DNA of 64,000 bases from DATIXJ01 sp035518715 (GCA_035518715.1 DATIXJ010000043.1:212766-276765); one strand, 5' to 3'. Counted from the first letter of the stretch, positions 1-8,864 are shown. Made by a program: numbers and translations. Notes: a model not told the origin generated them from the sequence alone.

Positions 1-2
1 AG

Positions 3-1298
3 TTCCGGCACTATGGTGAGCGGGAAGGTCTTCCCAACGAGGTGATCTACGGAATTCTCGAAGATCGTGAAGGATTTCTTTGGATGAGCACCAACAAGGG
101 TCTGGCCCGATTCCGGCCGGAGACAGGTGAGTGCAGGAGTTTTGACATCAACGATGGATTGCAAAGTAATGAATTCAATTACAATGCATACGCCCTGGGC
201 AAAGACGGCACGCTGTATTTCGGAGGAGTGAATGGGTTCAACGCCGTGCAGCCGGAGCGGCTCTCCATGAATCTTCACGTACCCCGGGTCGTTCTCACGA
301 CGTTCATGGTGATGAATGTTCAGCGGCCGGATCCCTCAATGCAAAGCGGGGTGGTCGAGCTTGCGTCCGACCAGAATTTTTTCTCGTTCGAATTTGCGGC
401 GCTTGATTTCAGCTCTCCGCTGAAAAACGTGTACTCTTACAAGCTCGAGGGTGTCGATCCGGCATGGGTGACGACCCGGACGCGCAGGTATGTAAATTAT
501 GCGGGAGTGCGGCCGGGGTCATACATCTTCAGAGTTCGGGGTTCGAACGGCGACGGTATCTGGAACGAACAGGGGATCTCCGTTCGCATAACGGTTTCCC
601 CGCCGTTCTGGCAGACCTGGTGGTTTCGCCTTGGTGTGTTTTGTTCGGCTGCCTCGGTGCTTTTTCTGCTGTATCGTCTGCGCGTATCAAAAATTGTGGA
701 GCTTGAACGAATGCGGACGCGAATTGCCAGCGATCTGCACGACGACATCGGGTCCACACTCACCAAAATCACCGTCCAGTCCGAAATGATCCAGACCTTG
801 CAGGATGAAGAACGGATCCGGACGCTCTCGCGAGAGATCGGCAACGCCAGCAGGGAAATTATCAGCATGTTGTCGGATATTATCTGGTCGATTGATGCCC
901 GCAAGGACACTCTTGGCGATCTGTTCACGCGAATGCAGGATTTTGGGATGGACGTCCTCACTCCCCGGCAGATTCTTATCCGGTTCGAATGGGATCGTAC
1001 GGGGGACCGCACGAACATCCCGTTCAACATCAGGCAAAACCTCTACCTGATATTCAAGGAAGCCATCAATAATATTGCACGCCACAGCGATGCCCGCAAT
1101 GTTGTCTGCCGCTGGACGGAATCGGATAACCGTTTTCGTTTCGAGGTCGAAGATGATGGTGCCGGAATGCGCGAGCAGACAAAACGCGGCGGTTTTGGAC
1201 TGCACAACATGAAGATGCGCGCCGGCAAAATCGGCGCGAACTTCGAGCTTAACACCGAACGCGGGGTGAAAATCTCCGTCTCGGGAATATCTCTGTAA
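3..1298 (+). CDS. Two-component sensor histidine kinase, beta-propeller type, 5'-truncated
   Basis: This is the C-terminal part of a hybrid-like sensor kinase. The frame is open from base 3, and the first residues (GLPNEVIYGILEDREGFLW) form a Reg_prop propeller repeat, so the GTG at 42 is internal and the true start lies left of the window. In order there are two last propeller blades, a Y_Y_Y domain (YKLEGVDPAW, then YIFRVRGSNGDGIWNE), one membrane helix after PPFWQTWWF, and a HisKA_3 dimerisation helix with the phospho-accepting His in SDLHDDIGST (codon at 738). A HATPase domain follows (N-box EAINNIARHS, G-box DDGAGM, then GGFGLHNMKMRA). Autophosphorylation and transfer to the regulator encoded 54 bases downstream is expected from the family. 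The ligand is unknown; related propeller sensors detect periplasmic compounds. Confidence 0.93.
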   Translation, partial: FRHYGEREGLPNEVIYGILEDREGFLWMSTNKGLARFRPETGECRSFDINDGLQSNEFNYNAYALGKDGTLYFGGVNGFNAVQPERLSMNLHVPRVVLTTFMVMNVQRPDPSMQSGVVELASDQNFFSFEFAALDFSSPLKNVYSYKLEGVDPAWVTTRTRRYVNYAGVRPGSYIFRVRGSNGDGIWNEQGISVRITVSPPFWQTWWFRLGVFCSAASVLFLLYRLRVSKIVELERMRTRIASDLHDDIGSTLTKITVQSEMIQTLQDEERIRTLSREIGNASREIISMLSDIIWSIDARKDTLGDLFTRMQDFGMDVLTPRQILIRFEWDRTGDRTNIPFNIRQNLYLIFKEAINNIARHSDARNVVCRWTESDNRFRFEVEDDGAGMREQTKRGGFGLHNMKMRAGKIGANFELNTERGVKISVSGISL

Positions 1299-1302
1299 TC
1301 AT

Positions 1303-1318
1303 TCCCATGTTCATGGGA
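1303..1318. promoter_or_regulatory. Palindrome TCCCAT-N4-ATGGGA, copy 1
   Basis: A perfect inverted repeat (TCCCATG, TT, CATGGGA) lies between the kinase stop and the regulator start and is followed by TGG. The same arrangement recurs at 2001-2016, on the other side of the regulator gene. Dyad symmetry at this size suits a dimeric NarL/LuxR-type regulator, so autoregulation is a reasonable guess. A transcript hairpin is the alternative. Confidence 0.5.
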
Positions 1319-1352
1319 TGGATGATGGACTATGGTCTCTGTACATTCAGAC

Positions 1353-1982
1353 ATGATATCGGTTGGGATTGTCGAAGACGACACGAACGTGCGGGAGGCG
1401 TTGCAGGAGTATTTCAATTCCCTTGCCACGTTTCAGTGTCAGGTGGCCGTTGAGTCTGCCGAGAAGTTTCTTGCCGTCGCCTCCCAGCCCTCCGGACCCG
1501 ATGTCATCCTCATGGATATCGGTCTTCCCGGAATGTCCGGGATCGATGCGACGCGTTTGTTCCGGTCGGTCTATCCGGATTCGGAAATCATCATGCTGAC
1601 CATTTACCATGATCCGGAGAAGATTTTTGACTCGCTATGTGCCGGAGCATCGGGATATCTCCTGAAAACGGCTCCCTTTTCGGAGATCAGAGGCGCGGTC
1701 GAGCTCGTTTATAACGGGGGTGCCCCGATGTCTGCGCAGATCGCTCGCAAGGTGATCGGATATTTCAGACCTGCCCAGGTCAAAGAGTCCGAAAGCCCGT
1801 TGACGGCAAAAGAGCGGGAAGTGATATTCGGGCTGGTCGATGGGCTGAGCTACAAAATGATCGCCGACAGGATGATGATCAGCATAGAAACTGTCAGGTC
1901 TCATATTAAGAGCATTTACAACAAACTCCACGTTCACTCCAAAGCTGAAGTGATCGGAAAATCCTTCAAGGGCGAAATTTAA
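1353..1982 (+). CDS. NarL/LuxR-family response regulator
   Basis: Partner regulator of the upstream kinase. The N-terminal receiver domain shows the acidic pair in VGIVEDDTN, the phospho-acceptor Asp in VILMDIGLPGMSG, and the conserved Lys in GYLLKTAPF. The C-terminal LuxR helix-turn-helix starts at SPLTAKEREVI and contains the recognition helix region IETVRSHIKSIYNKL. About 209 residues is normal for this family. The start at 1353 (MISVGIVEDD) fits the domain edge. An in-frame ATG at 1332 would add seven residues, and neither has a clear ribosome binding site. Matching palindromes at 1303 and 2001 flank the gene and may be its own binding sites. Confidence 0.93.
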   Translation: MISVGIVEDDTNVREALQEYFNSLATFQCQVAVESAEKFLAVASQPSGPDVILMDIGLPGMSGIDATRLFRSVYPDSEIIMLTIYHDPEKIFDSLCAGASGYLLKTAPFSEIRGAVELVYNGGAPMSAQIARKVIGYFRPAQVKESESPLTAKEREVIFGLVDGLSYKMIADRMMISIETVRSHIKSIYNKLHVHSKAEVIGKSFKGEI

Positions 1983-2000
1983 GCCCGCTTCTTATCCACA

Positions 2001-2016
2001 TCCCATCATTATGGGA
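2001..2016. promoter_or_regulatory. Palindrome TCCCAT-N4-ATGGGA, copy 2
   Basis: TCCCAT, CATT, ATGGGA followed by TGG matches the element at 1303-1318 in both half-sites, the spacer length and the trailing TGG. It lies about 20 bases after the response-regulator stop and 80 bases before the next gene, where an operator would be expected. No intrinsic-terminator T-run follows. Confidence 0.5.
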
Positions 2017-2096
2017 TGGTATCTCTGACCTCCGGAATGTAGCTTTCCTCTGAAACAGCTTTCCACCGGGAACCGATAAGCTGAAAGGAAAAAGCC

Positions 2097-2939
2097 ATGA
2101 ATCCGTTTTCTCTCTCTCGAAGGGTCGCCGTCGCCCTTGTTGTTGTTGTGACTGCATCGTTCGCGATGGTTGCCAGAGCGCAGCAATCTACCGATGATGT
2201 GATCTATCTCAAAGACGGCTCAATCCTCAAGGGAAAAATATTCGAAGAGGTGCCGGCAAAATACATCAAGCTGCAGACTCCGGACGGCAAAATCCGGGAA
2301 TACAAAATGAAGGCCATTAAATCCATCACGCGCACCCCGCAGGCGAATACGGAAACGATCGAGGCAGCCGACAAGGATCCCGCAGTGAAAGGCGGCGCCG
2401 TCATTCCGCCGGCGCAGTCCTCTCCACCGCTTGCGCCCCAACAGACGAAACCTCTCCAGCTGACACCGCAGGCGGGCCCGATGGTCTTTGCCGAACGGAA
2501 ATCACCCACCGCGGCTTTTATTCTATCATTTCTGGTACCCGGGATGGGGCAGTTTTACAACGGTCAGTATCTTAAAGGGGGAATTCAAACCGGAGCATTT
2601 GTTGCGGGAATCGGCGTGATGCTGGCGTGGGGACGAGCGAACAGCTATTCTTCAGAGCCGTACACCGACTATTCCTATTACGGAACCTACACGTATTACC
2701 ACACATGGGACGAAGACTACACTACTGCCTGGATGTATATCGGGGCAGGAGTTGCGGTGAGTTCCTGGATCTGGTCGATGATCGATGCGCCAATCTCCGC
2801 GAACCATATCAACGATGAGCATTTCAATAACAGCTACGGTCATATGATTGAGATGGGGAGCGACCGGTATGTCGTTGGCATCGATGTGGGGATGCAGGAA
2901 AGAGGTCTCGGGGCGCGGGCCGTGGTTCACCTTCCGTGA
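2097..2939 (+). CDS. Secreted/membrane protein with DUF5683-like C-terminal half
   Basis: A 280-residue protein. Residues 1-28 are a signal peptide ending at MVARAQQ. A small beta-rich segment follows (DVIYLKDGSILKGKIFE..., about 35-80), resembling modules that start 'LKDGS.lkG.I'. A Pro/Gln-rich linker runs from about 95 to 135. The second half has hydrophobic segments around SPTAAFILSFLVPGMGQFYNG and a second helix pair, typical of DUF5683/TM2-like proteins in Bacteroidetes-related bacteria. A Tyr/Ser/Thr-rich loop (about 183-200) separates the helices. The ribosome binding site AAAGGA precedes the ATG. Function is unknown. Its place behind the two-component system and the palindrome at 2001 suggests it could be a target. 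Confidence 0.75.
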   Translation: MNPFSLSRRVAVALVVVVTASFAMVARAQQSTDDVIYLKDGSILKGKIFEEVPAKYIKLQTPDGKIREYKMKAIKSITRTPQANTETIEAADKDPAVKGGAVIPPAQSSPPLAPQQTKPLQLTPQAGPMVFAERKSPTAAFILSFLVPGMGQFYNGQYLKGGIQTGAFVAGIGVMLAWGRANSYSSEPYTDYSYYGTYTYYHTWDEDYTTAWMYIGAGVAVSSWIWSMIDAPISANHINDEHFNNSYGHMIEMGSDRYVVGIDVGMQERGLGARAVVHLP

Positions 2940-2963
2940 GGAAATTGTACCGGAATGGAGCGG

Positions 2964-2992
2964 AGCGGGACAACCTCGTACGGTGTCCCGCT
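2964..2992. terminator. Hairpin between convergent genes
   Basis: AGCGGGACA (2964-2972) pairs perfectly with TGTCCCGCT (2984-2992) across an 11-base loop. It sits between the ends of two converging genes, so it can serve both strands. The T-run on the plus side is weak (TAGTCTTT). Confidence 0.5.
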
Positions 2993-3696
2993 TAGTCTTT
3001 GAAGAGCGTCTCGCCCTTGATCAGCCACGAGAGACCGAATGCAAGAAGCATGACGGCTTCAAGGATCAGAACGATTCTGTCTTTCGCGAGAATGGCTGAG
3101 CCGAGGATCATTCGCAGAACGACGAGGAGAATTATTGAGGCGAAGATCGTAAGACCGCAGAGGTGGTAAATCCTGTTTCGAAGGTTCTTCCTCCGTGATC
3201 GGAGTTCGGCTTTCCGGTCACTGAGTGTGAACAGGAAGAACGAGTTGATCGCAAGAAGAATGAAAAAGATGCATGCGCAGGTGAGGTGGATCCTGTCGGA
3301 AGATTCCGGGCTCAGCTGAAAAACCCCGACCAGCCGCGCGGGGACGAACTCGTGATAGCAGGGAAAGAGTGCAATCCCGAAACCAGCCAGGCCGCTCATC
3401 TTGGAAACAATGCTGTCAATCCTCTCATATCCCCGATAGGTTGCGAGAAACAGAGAAACGCTGACGAGAAGTCCGCAGAAGAAATCCCTCATGTTGGTAT
3501 AATAGTAGGAGCTGATCGAATCCTGGACCGGCGTACCCGAGAAGAGAAATCCTCCAAGCATGCACACAAACGGGAGAGCGATACCCAGAATGCCGATCGA
3601 TCTGCGGAGGTTGAGGTACGAGACAACCATCTCGTCATTCTGCTTCCGCAGATATGAACCGGGGGAGAGATCGAAATATGTTCTTGGTCGGGGCAA
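2992..3696 (-). CDS. Multipass membrane protein of unknown function
   Basis: A 234-residue protein with about six predicted membrane helices: IGILGIALPFVCMLGGFLF, FFCGLLVSVSLFLATY, LAGFGIALFPCY, IHLTCACIFFILLAINSFFLF, IYHLCGLTIFASIILLVVLR and IVLILEAVMLLAFGLSWLI. The motif SISSYYYTNMRDFFCG between helices 1 and 2 is notable and recalls small membrane families related to DUF998, but I cannot assign it firmly. The TTG start is supported by AGGA nine bases upstream and by a good promoter at 3758-3786. It is transcribed alone. Confidence 0.75.
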   Translation of the reverse strand: MPRPRTYFDLSPGSYLRKQNDEMVVSYLNLRRSIGILGIALPFVCMLGGFLFSGTPVQDSISSYYYTNMRDFFCGLLVSVSLFLATYRGYERIDSIVSKMSGLAGFGIALFPCYHEFVPARLVGVFQLSPESSDRIHLTCACIFFILLAINSFFLFTLSDRKAELRSRRKNLRNRIYHLCGLTIFASIILLVVLRMILGSAILAKDRIVLILEAVMLLAFGLSWLIKGETLFKD

Positions 3697-3757
3697 GGCG
3701 ATGATCCTGAAAAATCAATTACGAACCGTGTGGATGGAAACCCAGCCGCACTCTGAA

Positions 3758-3786
3758 AAGTTAGTGGAGAAATGTGGGATTGTCAA
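3758..3786 (-). promoter_or_regulatory. Sigma-70-type promoter of the membrane protein gene
   Basis: On the minus strand TTGACA (3781-3786), a 17-base spacer and TAACTT (3758-3763) are in order. Transcription would start near 3751, giving a leader of about 55 bases before the TTG start at 3696. Confidence 0.65.
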
Positions 3787-3854
3787 GGAAGGTCGTGTGG
3801 AAGCATTTCCCGAGGAATCACGTCATCCGGATCATGTTGTTCCGGCAGGAAAAC

Positions 3855-4598
3855 TCACCTAAAGCCGTTCCAGGTAGAATAATTTGCCGGCGAAATTGGG
3901 ATCTCACTGCACCAGGAACAAACGGAATCTCTTTGTGAAGACCACGTACCGGCGTGATCTGGAGCGGCTTGAGTGAATTTAAAGTATTCGAAATCTCCGC
4001 CGGCCCCGAATACCTCGAACACGAAATCGTACGAATACTTTCCATCAACCAACCACGGGATGACGGTGAAAAAACCGGATTCATTGAATACGAAGTTCGG
4101 CTCAGTGTACATTACCCCGCGGAGGTTCCGATAGATATCCGCGAGCCGGGCCGGATGAAAGGGCCTTGCGAACCTGAAGTATGCCCATCCCATCTCGTTG
4201 GGTTCCTCCAATATCGAATCGGGTTGCAATGCGCGGGGGAGCGTATCCCAGCCGGTATACGTGCCGTTGCGCACCAGCGCCGCGGTGCTGTCATCGAATT
4301 TCACCGCAAGCACGCCGATCTCCCATGGCGGCTGGAACCGAATTGAAACCTGGCTTACCGAATCTGCGAAGACAGATCGTATGTATTTCAAATTGAAGAG
4401 ATGACGGCTTACCAGCGAATCCGGTGGTGTCAGATCCCCGCTAAACCAGAGAGCCGCGTTGTACGCTTCCGTGCTATCCACAGCAGAATACGTAAAGATT
4501 GGCCCGGGCGTTATCGTCACATCATTTACAGTGCAGCCGGAAGGATTGCCTACAAATGCGGACAGAATAACAAAGAGCTTCAAGGCCCGTTTATTCAT
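3855..4598 (-). CDS. Predicted lipoprotein of unknown function, last gene of the secreted-protein operon
   Basis: A 247-residue protein. The N-terminus (Lys/Arg, hydrophobic stretch, then NPSGC) looks like a lipoprotein signal with Cys22 as the lipid site, although the lipobox is not canonical. The remainder is beta-rich with many aromatics and no family I recognise. There is no T9SS tail, unlike its four upstream neighbours. Its ATG overlaps the stop of the preceding gene (ATGA), so translation is probably coupled. Retention on a membrane by the lipid would separate it from the exported T9SS substrates. Confidence 0.7.
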   Translation of the reverse strand: MNKRALKLFVILSAFVGNPSGCTVNDVTITPGPIFTYSAVDSTEAYNAALWFSGDLTPPDSLVSRHLFNLKYIRSVFADSVSQVSIRFQPPWEIGVLAVKFDDSTAALVRNGTYTGWDTLPRALQPDSILEEPNEMGWAYFRFARPFHPARLADIYRNLRGVMYTEPNFVFNESGFFTVIPWLVDGKYSYDFVFEVFGAGGDFEYFKFTQAAPDHAGTWSSQRDSVCSWCSEIPISPANYSTWNGFR

Positions 4599-5896
4599 TT
4601 CATCAGCACCATCTTCTTTGTCTTGATGAAACGGCCTGCAGTTAAGCGATAGAAATAGACTCCGCTCGGAATGCTCGAGGCATTCCAGATGATGGTATGT
4701 TCCCCGGGTTGCTGCAGTTCATCGGCGAGAGTGGCGATTTGCTCGCCGAGGATATTGTAGATTTTCACTGTTACGTCAGCCGCTTGAGGCAGCGTAAATC
4801 GTATTTGAGTCGAGGGATTGAAGGGATTGGGGTAATTCGGCGACAAGGAGTACCTGAGCGGCCTGAGCTTGTTATCCTGTACGGGCGTTAACAATTCCCA
4901 GGTTGACAATTTCCTCCAATTATCCACCCATCTGCTTCCGTCCCACATTTGCAGGACGTATTGCGTCTCATTTCCGTCTGGATCATACGTCATTGTGGCA
5001 AGCCAGTAGTTCTCCCACCCACTGCCATTCCATGACTGGTCCATCTTGCCTGTATCGTATCCCCTGCCATCAAACGAGTAGGTGTCCAGCGAACCGTTCG
5101 TCCATACGGAGTCACTCCAGTATTGCCACAGATCGGTGGAATCGTGTCCGTTGACATCATACGAATACATAACTCTCTCGGTATTCACCCAGGAGTTACC
5201 GTCCCACGATGCAATGAGTTCGGATGTGTATTTTCCGTTGGAATCATGCTCGCCGGTGTACTGATATCCATTTACCCACCCAGTGCTGCTCCACGCCTGT
5301 CCCACGAGGCTCACAAAGAATCCATTCGTATCATACGAATATGTACTCCGCCCATAATTTGCCCAGCCCGTATCACTCCATTCTTGCTCCAGCTCGACTT
5401 CATCGTATCCGTTCGCACCGTACGAGTATGTCGTGAGTTGATAATTGAGCCACATAAAGCCGTTGGCACCCCAGTCCCATGACTGGTACAACCATGTGGC
5501 AATGCGGCCCTGCTCATCCATCGACCAGGTGGATAACGAAGAATTCACCCAGACACTTCCATCCCACGTCTGGTACAACCATTTTGTACTATTGCCAAGT
5601 GAATCGTATGAATAGGTACTGTACGAGAAGTTCACCCATGCGGAGGTCGCGGTGTCCCAGTTTTGGGTAATTATGGACTGGAGAACCATTCCGCCGAGGA
5701 CCGATTTGTGCTGAACATTTCTCCTCGGGGAAAAACGGAATGAGTCCGGTCTTGTCCCTTCTTCTCTGACGATATCCCGGACTGCATGTGCGAGCTTCGG
5801 GAACCCGCGCTGATGATTCATTCCAAGATCCTGAGCCACAAGACCCATGAGTGGAATGGTCGTCAAGACCACTAAGCAAAAGAGAAGCTTCTTCAT
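4595..5896 (-). CDS. Repeat-containing secreted protein with T9SS C-terminal sorting domain
   Basis: About 433 residues. The signal peptide is MKKLLFCLVVLTTIPLMGLVAQ. The body holds eight imperfect repeats of about 29-33 residues with the pattern TYSYD.NG......Q.W....WVN, reminiscent of YD/RHS-like beta repeats. The C-terminal 80 residues are a T9SS type A sorting domain (NYPNPFNPST..., VKIYNILGE, PSGVYFYRLTAG, ending KKMVLMK). It is expected to cross the outer membrane and be anchored or released. The ATG at 5896 has GGGAGA seven bases upstream; an ATG at 5911 that overlaps the previous stop (TAATG) is the alternative. Role unknown. Confidence 0.85.
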   Translation of the reverse strand: MKKLLFCLVVLTTIPLMGLVAQDLGMNHQRGFPKLAHAVRDIVREEGTRPDSFRFSPRRNVQHKSVLGGMVLQSIITQNWDTATSAWVNFSYSTYSYDSLGNSTKWLYQTWDGSVWVNSSLSTWSMDEQGRIATWLYQSWDWGANGFMWLNYQLTTYSYGANGYDEVELEQEWSDTGWANYGRSTYSYDTNGFFVSLVGQAWSSTGWVNGYQYTGEHDSNGKYTSELIASWDGNSWVNTERVMYSYDVNGHDSTDLWQYWSDSVWTNGSLDTYSFDGRGYDTGKMDQSWNGSGWENYWLATMTYDPDGNETQYVLQMWDGSRWVDNWRKLSTWELLTPVQDNKLRPLRYSLSPNYPNPFNPSTQIRFTLPQAADVTVKIYNILGEQIATLADELQQPGEHTIIWNASSIPSGVYFYRLTAGRFIKTKKMVLMK

Positions 5897-5910
5897 GACA
5901 GAATCTCCCA

Positions 5911-6810
5911 TTACTTCATCAATACCATCATCTTTGTTTCAACGAAACTACCCGCAAGGAGCCGATAGACATATACCCCGCTCGCGAGATGCGACCCATC
6001 AAACTTCACCTCATGTCTTCTAGGTTCCTGAATCCCATTGACGATTGTTGCCACGGTTCTTCCAAGGACATCGTAAACCGACAAACCGATAAATGATCTT
6101 CGCGGTAGATCATATTGGATAGTTGTGGATGGGTTGAAAGGGTTGGGATAGTTCTGGGAGAGAGTGATTGCCGCTGGCAGAGCGGTCGCCCGTTGAGAGA
6201 CCGAAGTGAGACCCCCATAAATCTCGCCGTTGATTCTTGCACCGAATATGCTCTGGGATTGAGCCGGCTCATCTACCAGAAGAATCAAACCGAGACTATC
6301 CGCAATACGATATCCCGTCCAATTCGTGTTGAACTCGTAAATCTTCTTCGTCAGTCCAAAAACGGTATCGATAGAGATTCTCCGAAGATGCATCGTGTCG
6401 TTCCAGGGAAAGATCGTGATAACCCCCGGCGATGTTCGGGAAAAATCAAAGAAGAGATAATCCGCACCTCCCAGATATTCATGGACGCCGGCGCTGTCTT
6501 CGCGGAACAATGTGATTATCGGCGGATCAGTTTGCCACGAGCGGATCTCCTGCATCACGACATAGGTCATCCCGTCCGGCAGGAGGGAATCACCGACAAT
6601 CTCGCGGTGCACTCTGTAGCTTGTGTCATAATTCCAGTAATAATCCCAGGTGTTGCCCGCTTCCAGGCGGAAGTGGTTCTGTGCCGGGGAATCTATGATG
6701 AACGGAAACGTGATCAGTATGGTCCAGACGATTCTCCGAACATTTGGACCCCACACCGAACGCTTCGCCGGGTGTTTTCTGACAATATGCTGTTCGAGAA
6801 TAGCCAACAT
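5911..6810 (-). CDS. Secreted protein with T9SS C-terminal sorting domain
   Basis: About 299 residues: an N-terminal signal segment (IVWTILITFPFIIDSPAQ), an unassigned beta-rich middle, and a T9SS type A tail (LSQNYPNPFNPSTTIQYDLP, then LSVYDVLGRTVATI, ASGVYVYRLLAG, KMMVLMK). GGAGG five bases before the ATG at 6810 favours that start over the ATG at 6822. The body resembles neighbouring gene products only in the tail. It is the third gene in a tight minus-strand operon. Confidence 0.82.
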   Translation of the reverse strand: MLAILEQHIVRKHPAKRSVWGPNVRRIVWTILITFPFIIDSPAQNHFRLEAGNTWDYYWNYDTSYRVHREIVGDSLLPDGMTYVVMQEIRSWQTDPPIITLFREDSAGVHEYLGGADYLFFDFSRTSPGVITIFPWNDTMHLRRISIDTVFGLTKKIYEFNTNWTGYRIADSLGLILLVDEPAQSQSIFGARINGEIYGGLTSVSQRATALPAAITLSQNYPNPFNPSTTIQYDLPRRSFIGLSVYDVLGRTVATIVNGIQEPRRHEVKFDGSHLASGVYVYRLLAGSFVETKMMVLMK

Positions 6811-6831
6811 AATGCCCTCCATTTGTCGATC

Positions 6832-7752
6832 TCACTTCATCAAAATCAGTTTCCTGGTCTGTGCAAAATTGCCGGCCGAAAGTCGGTAGAAATAGACCCC
6901 GCCCGACAAGTGTGACGCGTCAAATTTTGCTCGATGTGTCCCCGGCTCCTCAATCCCATTGACAATTGTTGCCATTGGTCTGCCGAGGACATCATAAACC
7001 GACAAGCGAACATTCAACCTTCTGGGTAGATCGTATTCGATTGTTGTGGATGGGTTGAAAGGGTTTGGATAATTTTGGAGGAGTTGAAGGGTATTAGGGA
7101 TTGGTCTGTGGACCTCCCGCACCTGTTCAACGGGGCAAACAAAGCAAGTGTTCAGTGAGTCAGCCAAATGGACTCCATATTTATAAATAGTGAGCCGAAG
7201 GTCCGCCGGAAATGTCAACGCCGGTGTTGCGATCGTTACATCAGAATCCGTTATCATATTGATATGTATCGGATTCCCGGATGTATCGCGCAGCAGTCCA
7301 GAATTATCTACGAGAAAGATGCTGTCACAGCGCCTTCTGAGGAACTCCGGATCCGGCCAGTCAATTCTGTAATTACCGGGATCCACTATGGGCGTGAACA
7401 GCTGAAAGGTATCAGGCTGTGCAGGGTTGATGGGGATGCCGCGGACATCCAACGGGATAAATCCTGAACCATACTCTCCCGGTTCGGATGTCGAAATTTT
7501 CATCCATCGGACATTCCAGCAGAAACATGGCGGGTATTCATTTTCCACATACCAGGGACCAATGGAATCTTTTCCATACGTTCCTGCAGCCGTATTTGCC
7601 ATAAAAAGGCGGCCGGTGTCACTCTCGGCGTAATCTTGAGAACATCGTATCCAGATTGTGGAAACATCCTGTCCACATGCCACGCCCATTGCGAATATCG
7701 TAACGATCATTGGGAATATTAAACGGGACAAACGAAATGGAGTCAATTTCAT
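6832..7752 (-). CDS. Secreted protein with T9SS C-terminal sorting domain
   Basis: 306 residues. The signal peptide ends at about GVACGQ. The middle has two CxC-like pairs (YPPCFCW and TCFVCPVE) and no known domain. The tail is a T9SS type A domain (LLQNYPNPFNPSTTIEYDLP, LSVYDVLGRPMATI, GGVYFYRLSAG, RKLILMK). TAGGAG lies nine bases upstream of the ATG. The tail sequence is close to that of both neighbours at DNA level, as after duplication of the sorting module. Confidence 0.82.
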   Translation of the reverse strand: MKLTPFRLSRLIFPMIVTIFAMGVACGQDVSTIWIRCSQDYAESDTGRLFMANTAAGTYGKDSIGPWYVENEYPPCFCWNVRWMKISTSEPGEYGSGFIPLDVRGIPINPAQPDTFQLFTPIVDPGNYRIDWPDPEFLRRRCDSIFLVDNSGLLRDTSGNPIHINMITDSDVTIATPALTFPADLRLTIYKYGVHLADSLNTCFVCPVEQVREVHRPIPNTLQLLQNYPNPFNPSTTIEYDLPRRLNVRLSVYDVLGRPMATIVNGIEEPGTHRAKFDASHLSGGVYFYRLSAGNFAQTRKLILMK

Positions 7753-7782
7753 CTCAAGAGCTCCTAACGACTGGCGATTCAG

Positions 7783-8739
7783 TCACTTCATCAAAATCAT
7801 CTTTTGTGTCTGAACAAAATCTCCGGCCAGAAGTTGATAAAAGTAAACTCCGCAGGGCAATCGTGATGCATCAAACCTGGTCCGATGTGTTCCGGGTTCC
7901 TGAACACCATCAAAAATTGTTGCCACCGTTCTGCCGAGGACATCGTAAACCGACAAACGAACATTCACCCTTCGTGGCAGATCGTATGCGATTGTCGTCG
8001 TAGGGTTGAAAGGGTTGGGGTAATTCTGCAACACGCTGAACTTCTTCGGAATCGTCATCGGGCCAGACTTATTTTCGACGCCGCTCAGTTTACCATACTT
8101 GACACCGTTAATTATCGTCCCCTGTAGATTGGAGACCGACCATCCACCGACACTCTTAGCGCATCCAATTCCCTTGGCGAGATATGCTGTTCCCCAATCG
8201 ACCGGTCCCCAGATAGTATCTGTGCCAACAGTATCCACGAATACAAATTCTTTCGTTGGTAGAATGAGATTCAGTGCTCCATATGATTGTATGTTCGTGT
8301 GCGTCAAACCTAAAAAGGGCTTCATGTAGCACACCGGCCAAAGAGAGCTGTCCGCGGCCCCAAGATCGTACCAGACCATCTCCGCATTGTCCTGGCACTC
8401 GGCCCAAATCCCCCGATACCTCCAGACTCGCAGAGAGTCGTCAATCCGGTAATATTCCGTATCCTTTTGTGTGATCCATGGCGGATAGATAGTCCCTCCG
8501 ACGAAGACGCGATACGATTGCCCGTTCGTCATTACAGTATCCCCCACGACTTTCTGGTAGAAGAGCTCCGAATTTTCTGGGGAATCCCCCAATGTCAAGT
8601 ACTCCCAATAATCGCCCACACGCATCGGGAAATAATCCTTCAGCGTCGTGTCAATCTGGGAATAGACGAACTGAGGAATGAATAACAGACACAGGAGTCC
8701 CAACATGTACGACTTGCGAAAAACTCTGGCGCAATTCAT
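7783..8739 (-). CDS. Secreted protein with T9SS C-terminal sorting domain, first gene of operon
   Basis: About 318 residues. The signal peptide is MNCARVFRKSYMLGLLCLLFIPQFVYSQ. The start at 8739 is chosen because GGGGAG precedes it, whereas the longer frame to 8805 adds residues before an obvious signal peptide. The body opens with DYFPMRVGDYWEY, a motif common in secreted proteins of this group, followed by unassigned sequence. A T9SS type A tail ends in KMILMK. The promoter at 8865-8893 should drive this and the next four genes. Confidence 0.83.
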   Translation of the reverse strand: MNCARVFRKSYMLGLLCLLFIPQFVYSQIDTTLKDYFPMRVGDYWEYLTLGDSPENSELFYQKVVGDTVMTNGQSYRVFVGGTIYPPWITQKDTEYYRIDDSLRVWRYRGIWAECQDNAEMVWYDLGAADSSLWPVCYMKPFLGLTHTNIQSYGALNLILPTKEFVFVDTVGTDTIWGPVDWGTAYLAKGIGCAKSVGGWSVSNLQGTIINGVKYGKLSGVENKSGPMTIPKKFSVLQNYPNPFNPTTTIAYDLPRRVNVRLSVYDVLGRTVATIFDGVQEPGTHRTRFDASRLPCGVYFYQLLAGDFVQTQKMILMK

Positions 8740-8864
8740 CTTCTCACTCCCCATCAGTGGGAACCGGCAGGAAATAAAAAACCCTCTTTCTCTCTCTTCC
8801 AACAATATCAGAAGAACAAGAAACAGGGTTTACAACGTGATATCAGACTTGCTAAATCTCTTCT

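Noticed and set aside
42..44. GTG at 42 as the start of the histidine kinase
   Set aside because: The frame is open to base 3 and the upstream residues complete a Reg_prop repeat, so the gene enters from the left.
497..1205. Long minus-strand frames opposite the histidine kinase
   Set aside because: They mirror a well-conserved gene, have no ribosome sites and no family character.
4595..8739. Repeated DNA in the T9SS tails as an insertion sequence or CRISPR-like array
   Set aside because: Similarity follows the coding frame of the sorting domain; there are no regular spacers and no terminal repeats.
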